From positions 18,246,650-18,310,649 of the forward strand of contig NC_134026.1 in NCBI RefSeq assembly GCF_964204645.1: a stretch of 64,000 bases of DNA, read 5' to 3'. A model generated the notes under the pieces. The model saw only the letters and a list, made by a program, of their open reading frames with translations. It searched no databases and was not told the origin of the DNA. The position numbers and the translations under genes are program-made. How positions within the stretch are numbered: position 1 is the stretch's first letter; each line of letters starts with the position of its first letter. Source of the DNA: Tubulanus polymorphus (lineage: Eukaryota; Nemertea; Palaeonemertea; Tubulaniformes; Tubulanidae). Below, in pieces: positions 35,117 to 49,400 of the stretch.

Positions 35117-36141
35117 GACTTCCCTAAATTTACATGAGTGCATGTTTTAATCCAGCATCAAAATTAAATATTGGTACTCTACAGATTGAGAAGAACAAAT
35201 GTAAAAGAGTGAAAACTCCATTGGATTGAATTCAAATGATGGGAGAAAACTTACTTTTTACAGATATTAGATCAAAAATAAGGACGAAAAATATCAAGAA
35301 AAAAAATTTATTTTCAAATTATGAAAGGAAACCCATACCTTTCTTCGGCAGTATGGTTCGGCAGGCAAGTGATCGGAGATATCGAACGTTTCTAAAGGTT
35401 TTGGCAGAATTTCAGAGAATCTGTGCTCCGACCAAGTAATCAAAAAGCCTAAGATGTCCCCCCTTGATTGAATCAAGAAGTTTTTAGGAAAATCTGTCTA
35501 TTGACACGATCTCCGTGCGGTACATGTTGTAATCACACACAACTACATGATCATGAATATACATGGTAGTGGGTTTTCCCCACTGACTCAAATAGACACT
35601 CCACGTTCATGGGGTGACGATTCATTTATTTCATGCACTGTGTACGAAGTTTGTTAGACAATTCATTTCTGTAAATTGAATAATTTCCAAGATTCACTTC
35701 CCACTTTCCCAATTTCACTGCCCTTCTATAAAATTCACTGCATTTCACGGCCACTGGCAATGAACATTTGCAGTTTCCAAGAAAACTTTAACTAGGCCAC
35801 ACACGAGCCACGCTTTTCATATACATGCACAGATCAATACACTATATAGCAGTGAGTATATGTGACAAGACGTGTGTGAAGCATGAATATACATATCATG
35901 GCATGTGTTCTTCCAAAATGAAATGTAGTTCCAACAACAAATAAATGACTGAATTAATAAATACGCAATGGATTCCGATGAAGTTCAATATCGTTAGAGA
36001 TTTTATTATAGCATTGAATGTTTTGAAAGTCCCGAAGAGAAACTAAGTTTTCTTTGAAGTTATTTTGTACCAAAGGAAGAAATTTTCATATGCAATAGCA
36101 AAATGGACTACGCTAAAGCAAAAATCCATAACAAATGACAA
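35117..36141 (-). repeat. Dispersed repeat copy 2 (inverted relative to 16340-17205)
   Basis: This is the reverse-complement counterpart of the copy in the IL-17-like intron. Shared blocks run from TAGAGTACCAATATT (minus strand, near 35180) to TTCCTTTGGTACAAAATAAC (minus strand, near 36080). Open frames within it are not conserved between the copies. Confidence 0.8.
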
Positions 36142-36671
36142 CTATATGGATGGACCTCTTATCGTGGTATTCAAGATATAAATAGGTCAAAATAGATAAG
36201 TAAGTACTATATGTACATTCCCAGTATCTTAGAGTTCATGCACTCCCGAGTAAGCTTCTTAGGACATTCACTGTTACACGAACCAAAATAATTAAGATTG
36301 GTATAATGGAAAATGTATATGGTATCATGGATGATGAATTATCCAGGCTCAATTTCAGTTTAATCTTATGAACTTCGCCAAATATCAGTCTTGATAATGA
36401 AGTGTCAATTTTGGCAGCTAAGTTTATATATTTATATTCCAGTAACTAGTAAATGAAAAATAGGCCAAACACAGAGTAGCAAAGTAAAGCATTCGGGAGC
36501 CTAAAAATGCAATTCAAATTAATTGAAGATTAACAACTACTGACTACAATTGAAGATTAACCACATGCTGCACCATGAATTGAGGGGAATCCCATCCAAA
36601 GATGATTGTATATTAGTACATCACTGCATCCCAGGTATTATGGATCAACTGAGGTCGACTTTCAATAGATT

Positions 36672-36677
36672 TTTATT
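36672..36677 (-). promoter_or_regulatory. Candidate poly(A) signal of IPO13
   Basis: AATAAA on the minus strand, about 135 nt after the IPO13 stop codon at 36811-36813. Confidence 0.45.
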
Positions 36678-36810
36678 CACATTTCAGAAACAGAATACCG
36701 ATAGTTCAGCTGCTGCATACGTATACATACAGTGCCACGTGTAAAATTGGTAACTGGTGAACTTGAAAGTAAGACTGGATTCGAGTTCATTTATATCACT
36801 GGTTCTTTTG

Positions 36811-39800
36811 TCATAATGAAGCCATAGTCTGCTGTCCATATTCGGTTCCTATCAATCCCCGACATAACATTGTAAATTCCTTAATTATCTCTCGCAATTT
36901 TCGCTTATTTCCTCGATCTCTACAAAACATTATTTTTACATAAATGAAAATATGATTTTCTGATCGAATGTTTGAGTGGTACATACCTGATAAAAGTCTT
37001 ATTAGGACCAGAAAAGACTGGCAGTGGACCCAAAAAATTGTTTTTTAATCCATTCTACACTGTATTGAGGGGTTGCAAAAAAGTCTGCATCGAAAGGGGT
37101 TCAAGAGAGAAAAGGGACTCCATGATTTGAAAGTTTAACAATATCTTTCCATGCCTACCAACTGAAGTTTGGCATGGAAACACATTGTTAAACTTTCAAA
37201 TCATGGAGTCACTTCTCATTATTCAACCCCTTTCATGAAGACTGTTTGCAATCCTTCAATACAGCAGAGAACATGAGACACCCATTACCTCACAACCCCC
37301 CACCAGCCATCTTTTCAAAAAACACTAACCACTTAACTCTCCTGGCCCACCTTATCTTGTAATGTGGTATGCCACAGGGATAGCATTTGATTCCTACATT
37401 ATCTATTGTAAATATTGTATCCGAGATTATCAAGATTCAAAGTAACTGTCACTTGAGATATAACTATACCTTAGCACAGATTTAACAAATCTCTCTTTAT
37501 CATCTTGAGTAAGTCGAGGAGATGGGTATCCATCTTGACTCAATAAATCATTCAGCCATTTGCGGGAATACTCGTTGAAATTTTTATTCAACGCCTGCAT
37601 TGTATCCGACACATGGTCATTACATCCACGATGCTGCTCTGCACCTATTACCTACAAAACCAAGAATGCAATAGATTGCTATTACATCTGAATCAATAAA
37701 CCCACTATAAAACTCCCTAAGCTGATATATCTATATCTATCATCGGTAATAACGCAAATTTGACAATTTATTATATTATACCTGCAACAGTCGATCTAAC
37801 AAAACTTGTCCATGATTCATTATGATTTCTTTTACCACAGGTAGTTTTTCATTGGCATTTAAAAGTTCAGTCTGAAAATAAGCATGAGATCTGAGCTAAA
37901 GGGAACCAACAACAATGTTAACATACAGATACACAACTTGAATATACATGATTAAAAGAGAAGAAACTTTTATTCAACGCCTCCTTGGCGTTAGATTGGT
38001 CACTTTTAATAGGTTTGCAATTAGTTTTATATAGAGCATCATGAATTTAACTAGATTAGTACTGATATTGCAAACATGATTTGCAAAATGTACATAGATA
38101 TGTGAAATACATTATCTATGTACATGTAGTTAACACTATTTACATACACAAATGATCATACATTAGTTCAATTAAGATCGACTTACAATGACAAAAATAT
38201 GTAGAAATCTTACCAGAAAACAACAGCACGATTTAAAGGTATGATGTTCCGGCAAACATAAACCATACAAAGCTGTAAAACACCACAATTACAAAATATG
38301 TACCAATGATTTCAGGACCATTCCCGATAAAAAGATTTGACTTAACAATAGATCCTGATGTTTGATATTCATTATTTACGTGTTCTAAATGAGAGATTTG
38401 AGCAATAGAAAAAGGTCAATATGATACCAAGAAGCGAACTACCAAAAGCTGCTATCAATTATAACGCCCTATTTATCTTTTTATCTTATTGCACTTATAT
38501 TCATTATAAAAATCTAACTCAAACTATGAGACTGGCATATTTATCTAGTCAGATCTTGATACACTGCCAACATCAGGGATTCGTGATTTTGATGGTAGAG
38601 AGAATATGGCAGTTTATCAGGGTATTAGTTACAGGAGTTCCTGAACCTTCATGTCAGAGGTTTATACAGTAGAACTGGCGTAAGTCGGACACGCTGGGAC
38701 CACGGGGAAAATGTCTGACTGAAAAATTCCGATTATGAGTTAGTCGAATTTTGGGGGTTTTCTAAGAAAAATCCGAATTAGCTACAAAATACGACCCTGA
38801 ACCTTAACAACTGAGTGACACGGGGTCAATAATGATGATGATGATGGTTCATTTATTTAGTGCCAATTCCACTGATAAACATTGTTCATAGGCGCTCCTC
38901 GAATTAGTGTCTATGAATCTAAAAATGCTGCTTCGAACAGAAACGTTTTAACACCCGACTTAAACAGAGCAAATAAAATAAATTACCATGCGCTTATAGC
39001 GGGTACACAACTTTGCCCGAGTAAATTACCGAGCGACATTGAAAAGTAACAACCACGTGTATATTGTCTATGGGAATCGCAAATACAAAGTTTTCAGTCC
39101 CCCTTGTAAGGGATTAACGAGTTTATGTCTCTGATCTATGACCAACAACTGGCTGTAAGCTTGAGATTTAACAGGTTTGGTAAATTAATGATGTCAGGTG
39201 CGGATCCAGACTATCGCACATGCAGCACGCGCAGTAGTCGCAATTTTCAAATGCGGCGAAAAATTTTTGTCGAGAAAAGAGTAAATAAAAGGGCACACAA
39301 TTTGTGCGCCATAAAAAATAAATGCCTTTCTGTACTAGGCCTAAAGCAAAATGTGAATGAAAATAAATTGCCCAAAATCAAAAAGGGCAATCTAAGGAAA
39401 TCTAAGGGATTTTCCTTTACTCAAAAGGGCACTATTCTAAAAGAGACATTATTGTTGCTCTATAAATTTAATCGAAAAGGGGCAAATTTCGCCAAAAATC
39501 TAAAAAAAAGGCACAAGCAAATTGAATGTGAAGGCAAATTTAGTGGCATGATACCAATAAATGCCACTCAAACTCAAACTCGCTCGCTGGGCATTTAAGG
39601 GGTCATGAAGAGGTTTTTAAGATATGGCTAAAAGTATTTTCTATCATCAATTATAACCTATTTATTGATTTAGTGGTCAAGAAATTAATTTTCAATTCTT
39701 CAATTAGTGGGAAAACGAGACTTTTGATCGGCCGCGCTGATTCCTTCCCAACCCGGAAGTGTGACGTCATTCCGAGAACCCAAACCAAAACAACATGGTG

Positions 39801-42800
39801 TAGTGTGTATAGAAACGGGTGATACTAACAGCGATTAAAGTGCAAAATAGTGACTCAAATACAGAATCAGATTCCAATCAAACGTCTGAAGTTTAGGAAG
39901 TCAACAGTTGTTATTAATAGACAGTCAAAATTATTCCATTTAATTTGGACCTGATGCCTCAGAACGAAGGAATTTGTGACTATAGTAAAGCATATTTCTA
40001 CGTCGTGGAGCAGAGAGCATTCATCATCATTTAAGTCATTCTCTCTTTGCAAAAACCACGAGGAGGGGATGACTGATATAGACATCGCAGATATTTCTGT
40101 GGGTAGAGATATTTTTATCCAGTACTGGACCATAAAAGCGTCCTGAAACCTAAACTTGTTCGGGAATCCCAGCCTGCGCCATCCCGGCCGTGTAATAGTA
40201 ATGTGTGCTGCATACATACAGTCAGTATGTTGTACACACTACAGCGATGTGGGTCACTGGGGAAAGCCAGTACTATATGCAGTGGAAAGCGCGTATCTCT
40301 TACTAGGTATTTAATTCGCAAAAATAGTATCACTTGGCAGAATAAAAGGCCCTCAGATAATAAAAATATAAGTTTTGTGTATCCAAGTTTATGTGTGCTG
40401 TAATATTTGCGAGAATCCTTCTCTAAAGTGTGAGGCTAGTTTACACATAGGCCAGGTATTTTTGCTCTTATGGGCCATCATCTTAGGGCTAAATCTTTGG
40501 ATTTGGCCACTAAAATTTGTCGTTGCCTTTGTGGGAACAGTTCATAGCTACACACAGCCAAGGCATTTCAAAAGACGGTAAAATTAGCGCAATATTCAAC
40601 GAAAATGAGCATTGTATTATAACGCTTCTGAGTGTGCTGCAGGCGATGTGTTCTCATCAACATCACCGCGCAAACCCATGCGTCCCGCTGCTAGGGCTGT
40701 TGCTACGGGCTTTTCTCGAGTTTGGATAAAGATATTTGAAAAATTTTAGACTATTATAGATGCATACGGTGAATGTTTTATACAAAAAAAAATTAGATTT
40801 AAAAATTTTTTCAAACCTCTTCATGACCCCTTTAATACTGGCCCTTTTCAAAGTTGGTGCCCTTTTTTCGCTGTGCTGTAGTCATTGAATGGCCCTGGAT
40901 CCGTGCCTGGATGCAATGATTTTGAACACTGCACACGGAAAAACTGTTGGCAGATTACTGGACAAATCTCTGTGTATTATTGGTTTTGGCTGACAGATTA
41001 GGGCCATCCCAAATTAATTGTCTGTTTGCCTTAACACCGACTCAAGTTTCAGGGTGAGTCGGTAGGTAGGTAGAAATATTTTTGGCTAAATTCTAGGGAA
41101 AAAAATAAATTGCCCATGGGCAAAGTGTGGTTTACCTTGAAAGCTAGAGGTTGTTTGCAGCAAGGGCATTGTTTATGAAAAATCTTTTTAATTTGTGTTA
41201 TTTAAGTTTATATTGTATTTTATCGTTCTCAAAGAATTATTTTGAGGTCAAATAAGGCCAAAAATATACATTTGTTTACGGTCAACATCCAAAATTTCAT
41301 AGGGTACAGCGTAGGTAGGGTCGGAACTGTTTTATATTTTGAAAAAATATCTTTCACAATATGAAATAAATTGCCCATGGGCAAAGTGTGGTTTACCTTG
41401 AAAGCTAGAGATTGTTTGGAGTAAGGGCATTGCTTGAAAAATCTTTTTAATTCGTGACTATTGTATTTTATCTTTCTTAAAGAATTATTTTGTAGTCAAA
41501 TAAGACCAAAGATAAACATTTGTTTATGGTATACGTCCAAAATTTCGTAGGGTTCAGGTAGGCATTGGAAACTATTTTATATTTTCAAAAAAAATATTTT
41601 CCACAATATGAAAAAATATTCAAATAAAATTCATATGATGTCACATATCAGAGGGTGGCTGAATATTGAGTCTTGGAAACGAAACCTCTTCCAATGTATG
41701 GCCGCGGAAGCTAAAACACCGGGCATAGTATAAGATTGTTTTAAATCCTGGAATTTACCACTACAATATTCAGACCTCAACCTATACCTATAGTTTGCTG
41801 CTTAGTATTTTCAGGTCACAAGAAATTACAATTTATTACAAATTCTATCAAACAGAAAACACAGCGCTCATCTTCTGCTACGACGATTATTCAGCCTGTT
41901 ATCATACCAAACGTGCACGCGCCAAGCAGCGTTTACAGCATCTCCATAAAGTAGTGTGTATAAGCGTGTGTTTGTGTGTGCAACAGTCTAATGTTAGCGC
42001 TCCCATGCACAAGTGGAGGCCTTGTGTAGTGAACGTTCGCTTCACTTCGATCTCTATCAACACAATCACCGGGTATCAAAACGAAACAATACCTATGGCG
42101 ATATGTGAAATGATCATATTCTCACCAGCAATGAGCATTAAAGATTCGCACATATACGGCACCTAGTCAAATGAAAGGTTCACCATTAATGGTTTCCCAT
42201 AATTATTTTAGTAGCGCCAGAATTCCCCGTATATCCCAAAACAGCCAATCACATTCGCTGGTAGAGACAACCCCCCCCCCCCAATCGAGGTCATTGCAAT
42301 TTTATACGCAAGAGCTAAGAATTTTCCCGCCAAAATAAGTTTTTCCTCCCTCGAATTTAAACAAAGTTGACCATGTCATCGACGGAGGTTCGTCATGTCT
42401 TCAATCGCATCGATTATACGTCGTTTAACTGAGAACCAATGAAAAAAATGCTCACATAAAAAAACGTATCACGATTTTACATGAATTGGCTCAATGCCAA
42501 GCTCAAACTGCTGACAAAGGTAAACCAAAAATATTCAAATAAAATTCATATGATGTCACCAATCAGAGGGTGGTTGAATTTTGAGTCTTGGAAACCTATT
42601 CCTATGTAGGGCCGCAGAAGCTGAAATATGGGCATAATCCACAACCAACCCAAAAAAATCTTTGAAAATTTAATGCTTTTTGTACAATTTCCAAGCAAGG
42701 TCAAGGACACGAAACGGTAGCACTGAATCCGCGTCTGGGCGATAAGTGAGGCTGGCAGTGTATCAAATGGCGGTGTATTGAGACATGACTGTCATGCAAT

Positions 42801-43325
42801 TCAGAATCCCATCAAGTGTTTATAGAAAATTCACAAGCCTGGATCGATACAATATGTGAAAATGAGTAACAAACCTGTTTGATATAGACCTAATATGTTA
42901 CATCCCAAATCATTGAAAAAACCAGGACACTTTTTCAGCAACTGAAACAAATAGAATACAAATAAAAGCTGATCATAAATGTATGCTAAAAGTTTCTTAG
43001 TTCAGTGCATTGAAGATTTAAGTCTATCGAAGGATCAATGATTCAGTATGCATCTCAAGAAATACTCAATGGCATATACTTGGGGTCCAAAGACTTTGAG
43101 AATTGGTACCGAAATACTTAACAATCTGACCATTTCAAGACTTGATGCCTCCTTGTCAACCCATGTTATTTAAACTCAGCACAATAATAGAACGGGCTAC
43201 AGCTTTGCAATTGATTGTCGTTACAAAATATGCATACCAGTAGGTGCCAAAAAAAGGAAATACAATGTAATTTCCCTTTTTAGCACTAAGATATTACTGA
43301 CGCGCACGGCAACAGTAAATAGTCC

Positions 43326-43405
<80 letters not shown>

Positions 43406-46400
43406 CGTGTTTCTACAACTGATCGATAAAATACATACACGTCGTAGTAGATACAAAATCAGTACCTAGATACGCATTGAAATGCACAACGCGACGATAA
43501 GTAAAACAGGCGCTAAACACTTTTATGGTTCACCTGATTACCAATCGTGCCGGACAAGCTGAGTGAGACCGTCATCTACCCCACTATACTTTTACATCAT
43601 TTTTGGGCTATTTGGAAAAAATTTTCCAATACCGAAATCAATGGACAATTGATCAATGAGTCTTCAAATTTCCGATGAAAACTTAAATAATGATGAATAA
43701 AGGACCATGGGTCCAGTAGGATTAAAAAAGTACAATTTATCTTTGAGCATAAAAATTGATTTGTTCTGGGAATGTCTAGAATTATCTTTGCAATATACAT
43801 ATAAAGATGCAATAAATGTATGAAGATGCAATCTTGGCAAAGTTAATTGAATGACAGCACCACTGTAGTAAGCGGGCTCAACTATGAATTCAACTATAAA
43901 TTGGTTTTCCCATGACTCACTAGCACAGGGCAGAACAAAGAAAAATTCATCGAAATTTTGTTCATTTTCCATAATGATTCCAATACCAATTTCCCTTCTA
44001 AATACAAAATATCAGCAGTGTATATCCAATGTGTAGAATTTGTGTCACCAGCAGCTAAGAGAAAGTTACTCTCAGGACCATTCTATGAGGGTCAACACAG
44101 TTAATCTTAAAAATATATTTATCGATCTGGAAAAGAAATAAAAACCGGCTTCGACAGAGATGAGAAGAACATGCAGACCTACCGCTCTTAGCATGGACAT
44201 CACTGAATCTAGCACATCTGTGTATTCGCGTAATTGACCAGATTCCAATAAACTTATCGTTTTCGATGTTACAGATAAGAATAATGCCCTCGTAGGTCCA
44301 TTAACAATATTATCCGAAGAATACAAAATGAATAGCTGAAAAACATGAAAACCCCATCTTGTTCAAATACCATTTCATTATTGTTAAAAAAGATCTACAA
44401 TATTATTTTGCCCACAGAGGTGCTCAATTTTTCATTAGCCTTTCTGTTTAGCCTTACTCTAACCATTCATATAGTCATCAAAATGTTTCCTAAAATTGTC
44501 CATACCCTGTACCTGTTTACATAATTCGACTATGGAACCATATGGCTGGGTATTAAACATCGTGCCAACCATTTGGCATGTATCAGCAGCTAATGGGATA
44601 AAATCATCCATCAAAGAACGAACTGCTTGACGAAACATATCACAAAATGCCTGTAAATATATGATAGCATCGATCTGATAGCTTTGTATACGGAAAATCA
44701 TCAAGATCATCAGATAAGGGCTTGCTTCCAACCACAAACACTGTTAGACGAAAAAATCAAAATTCTACTTTGTTCAATTATAACCAATCCAATTTATTCA
44801 AGTTATGGACTTCAATCTCTACTTTGAAACCAGACCCCACAGCATTTACAAAAGCAATTTTTACTATCTCGAAAGAATCAATGACTAAATGTGCCATCAA
44901 TAACCAGGGGCCAGTTGCCCAAAGGTTAGTTAAAGATAACCGGCGGATAAATACCATAGTACCATATGGAGTTTCAATTGTCTCTTTGTCAACTATCATT
45001 CTTACCAACTTTAGAGCAACTGGCGCCTTACTGTTAAATCTAAGCACATTTTAGATATGACACATACCTCCACTACACCAGGGTCAGTGATCCATTTTTC
45101 TGAAATGACCTGCATCAGCGGAAAAAGTTCCTGTAGGATGATCAATACCTGTAACAAGAGAAAATGCTAGCTATCACACAATTTTTCCAGATGTACCGGT
45201 ATAACTTTATATGGTAGATACTACTAAAGGGCTAAGCTAATATCTGCTAATCTTCAACTACCTACACATCTACCTTCACAACTACAAATAATTCGTGATA
45301 ATGATAATCGACAATTATCGAAAAATCGATAATAAGTGATAATCGACAATTTACGGCTGTTGAAAGTTTTCACAGGTTTCTATGCTACAGTCTACATTCA
45401 CAAATACAATCTGGATGTACATGGAACTAGAAGAGAAGTAACTTTCCATGTGGTCAGGTTTGGAGACATTGGATACACATTGCATTTTAGGGATGATAGT
45501 GACTGAAAATTCATTTCTCAAGTTAGAGTCTAATCTAAACAACAGTACTAAGGAGCTCATTATGAACTTGGAGTAATTCTGACATTACTCAAAATCTTCA
45601 TGCAGGTAAATTGACAAACCAACTGAAAGCAAATGGTTCATTGATATCAGATAACATGAAAAACTTGGAAAATAAATTTTGTCTGACCTACATGAGCTTC
45701 CCTCTAGCAACCAAACAACCCACAAGAATTGGTATCAAATGAGCAACAGAAATTGAACAAAACCAAGAGAAATTTTTCTCATCTGAGTTAGACAACTTCT
45801 AACTATGATACAAAATCAGGGTACTCTAGCAGGGTTGTTAAAACAAGCATATAAGAAACAATCAACCTCAGTAGCTCAGTAGAATAAGGTGTGATACTGT
45901 TACATTATCAGTTCACAAGCCGAGCAACAAGCGGGTTCAAATCCTGCAGGCTGCTAACAAACAGTTTGTGGTTCAGACTTTGAAGGCAATCCTGTGGCGA
46001 GGTCAAATGAACATTCCAATAGGGTTGGGAGACTAACATCCGACCGATATAGAGCAAGATAAACAAACACTTACTGGTTGTGGTCCCTGCCTTTGTGCAG
46101 CACGTTTCTGTCCCTCCTCATCATCAGACTCATCATGATTTATATTCAATGATCCAAATAGTCCACTGATCATCTTCATTTTCAACAAAATCCCAGATTT
46201 TGTTGTAGCAGACTGAGACTGGCTGACTAATACTTGTAACTGTTGTATGTGCGGCAACAAAAGAGCATTTAAATACTGCATGATATCTTGTAATGGGCAG
46301 ACGGATAGTATATGTCCTATCGATGACATCAATCGAATTGATTCACGAGACTGAAATATATAAAATAAGCTGTTTAACAGTACCCTTGAATGAAATTTGT

Positions 46401-49400
46401 ACAGTGAATTATTTTCAAAAATTCTTGATACGATATGAATACCTTTAAAGCATTACACGAGAGAGCAGTCTGAAAATTGGAATAAATGAAATTAGTTCAC
46501 AATTCATAAATATTATATTCTCTATCACTACTATTGCATAAATATGTATAAATTTGTCTGTTCCCATCCCTTGGAAAATAGACCTTACAAAACTTCACTA
46601 AGTCTTTGGACTGGACCCAAAAACATCTTTGTTTGACAAAGAATTGCATGTTTTATTAAGTAGTCCCATAGACATTAATATTTCATGCATGGAAAATCAG
46701 ATCATCCATACTTGTCTGGAGGGGGTGGGTATAGGTTGGTAGCAGAGTAAAACCTGCATAAACTAAGTAGCTATACTCAATCACTATTCAAAAAGAATAG
46801 TTTCATCTTAAGGCCTTTTTTTTTAATTAGTTGGAGTACGGATCCGGCGCCGTGGTTTATTTTCTTGGCAGCCGTTGTACAAAACCAGGGGTCCAGGGCC
46901 ACCTGCCCACTTGGGAAGTGGTTTGAAATGCTCAACAATCTAACAATGTGAATATATAACGCCCCTGGTGACCATATACCAATGAAACCCACCACAATCA
47001 TAGAACATGTCAGCAGCTACGATTTTGTAATTGATTGTGATAAAAAAATATGCCTCGTTACCAATTTAATATGGAAATACAAAGTTACTCTAATATTCGA
47101 GGCCCCCTGGTGACCATATGCAAAACCCAATGACCTTGAAACTCACCACAATCATAGTAAATGTCATGAACTACAACTTTGCAATTGATCATGGTAACAA
47201 AATATGCCTAGGTACCAATCTAATAAGGAAATACTAAGCAGCTACAATTTCGTAATTGATTGTGATAAAATATGCCTCGTTACCAATCTAATATGGAAAT
47301 ACTAAGTTACTCTAATATTCAACGCCCCCTGGTGACCATATGCAAAACCCAATGACCTTGAAACTCACCATAATTATAGAACATGCCATGAACTACAACT
47401 TTGCAATTGATCGTGGTAACATAATATGCCTAGGTACCAATCTAATAAGGAAATGCAAAGTTATTCTACTATTCAATGCCCCCTGGTGACCAAATAGAAT
47501 AACTAATGTCCTTAAAACTCACCACAATCATAGACAATGTCATGAGCTACAACTTTGCAATTGATTGTGGTAACAAAATATGCATAGGTACAAATATAAT
47601 ATAGAAATACTTACTTTTTGTATTTTTCAACGCCCCCTGGTGGTCATATACAAAAACCAATGACAGTGAAACTCACCAAAATCATAGAACACATTATGAG
47701 CTACGCTTTCCAATTGATTGTGCTAAGAAAATATGCTTAGGTATCAATATAATGTGGAAAAACATTTTTCCCATCTACAAATGAGTACTGATGACACCAA
47801 GATGGCCGCCAATTGCGCCATAATTGGCTTATCAAAAATACCTCAGTCTCAGGTATAAAACATCCCTTTCCAAAGAATACCCATCACAAATTGCAATGAA
47901 AAATGGCAATCCCGAAGGATGCTACAGGACTCAGAATTCGAATTTTTGGGCACTAAAAAGGTCATGGGACGGCCATCTTGAGTCCGATCGACCCAATTTT
48001 GATGCTGATGGGCTCTTGGTAGATTCAAATATATAGCAAAGATCAAGATAATTGATCAAAGCGTCTTCAAAATTTCCCTCAAAAAGTTCAAAAATGTGTA
48101 AAAAATGCTGATTTTGGCGAACAACAATGGCTGCAAATCGGCCATCGTGATTCTGACAGGGCCAGTTTTTGGGCTGAAGATGTGTCTAGGGTAGATACAT
48201 GTGTAACCCAAATATCGAGACATTACATCGAAGCCTCTTCAAAGTTCCCAAAATAACTCAACTGGATTCCGTCTACGGACGAAAAGTGAACGCAATAGCC
48301 CGCTGGGACTTAAGTCCCAAGTGGGCTTAAAAAAGGCTTAACAAACATTGGTAATAATAAAGGACCATTTAGCCTTTTTCCAGATGTAACTGCTAATTTT
48401 TTAGAAGTGTCTTAAAACCATTTTTCATTCATTATTGGGTGATGTTCATTCATGAATTTTGCGTTTGGTTTTTTAAAGTGAAGATAAGTTTTCTAAATGA
48501 CATCCGTACAATCATGACGAAACGATTCTTATGGGAGGGAAACAAGATGAATAGATAATATGAATAGATATTATCATACCTGACTAGCGGAAAGGATCTG
48601 TTGGACATACGGACCCATGTGTTCACGGCACTCACGAGTTATATCCCTCAAAGCAACTGATGCATTGTGTGCTAAATCGGTGTTGTTCAAACCCTGCAAA
48701 AGCAAGGGTATCACCGATGCTAGTATGTCAGGATGGAAGTTTAACCATTCGGAATAAGCACCTGAAAACAAAGCATATGTGGACATCAACCAATGTCTTA
48801 GCCGGATACCGACACTTGGAATATCTTCTTGTTTACTTTCTTAAAATATGGGAATTTGACCTCAATCTCATGTTGTAATATTGCCCAATCAATTTAATAT
48901 ACATGTTTCTGAGTCTAAGTTAGAAAGAGATGATAATCTTTTCAAAGTGGCACTATTTCCACTGATCCCAAAATATTCGAAATCAAGTATGGTTTACGGT
49001 ATTTCCCCGTTAAGCCTGTATGACGTATACATACGCAACCAAAATCGTACCCATATGACATATATATAAGCTAACTGCGAACAGATTTGCATGTCAAATG
49101 CTGTACACACAGTTGATATTGTCATCGTGTACTGTCTGTTAATGCATTATAGTGTATAAAAGGTCCAAAAGTGTTATCAATGAAAAATTCAATTTTTTGC
49201 AGAATTAAATATGTCCTGATTTAGTTAAATTTTTTACCTGTACACAAATTATAAAAATAATTGTACATATGCGCAGAAGAAATTGAACCCCTACCCCTAC
49301 CTATCAAATACTTGATCAATAAAAGGTCTCATTCAACAAAAAAAGACAATTTGTAACTTTTTCCTTCTCAACGTCCTATGGTAATCACGCCAGTGTAATG

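Noticed and set aside
39125-39598. 157-codon basic frame as a gene
   Set aside because: It crosses the border of a TIR element and ends at the start of the nested insertion. The composition looks accidental.
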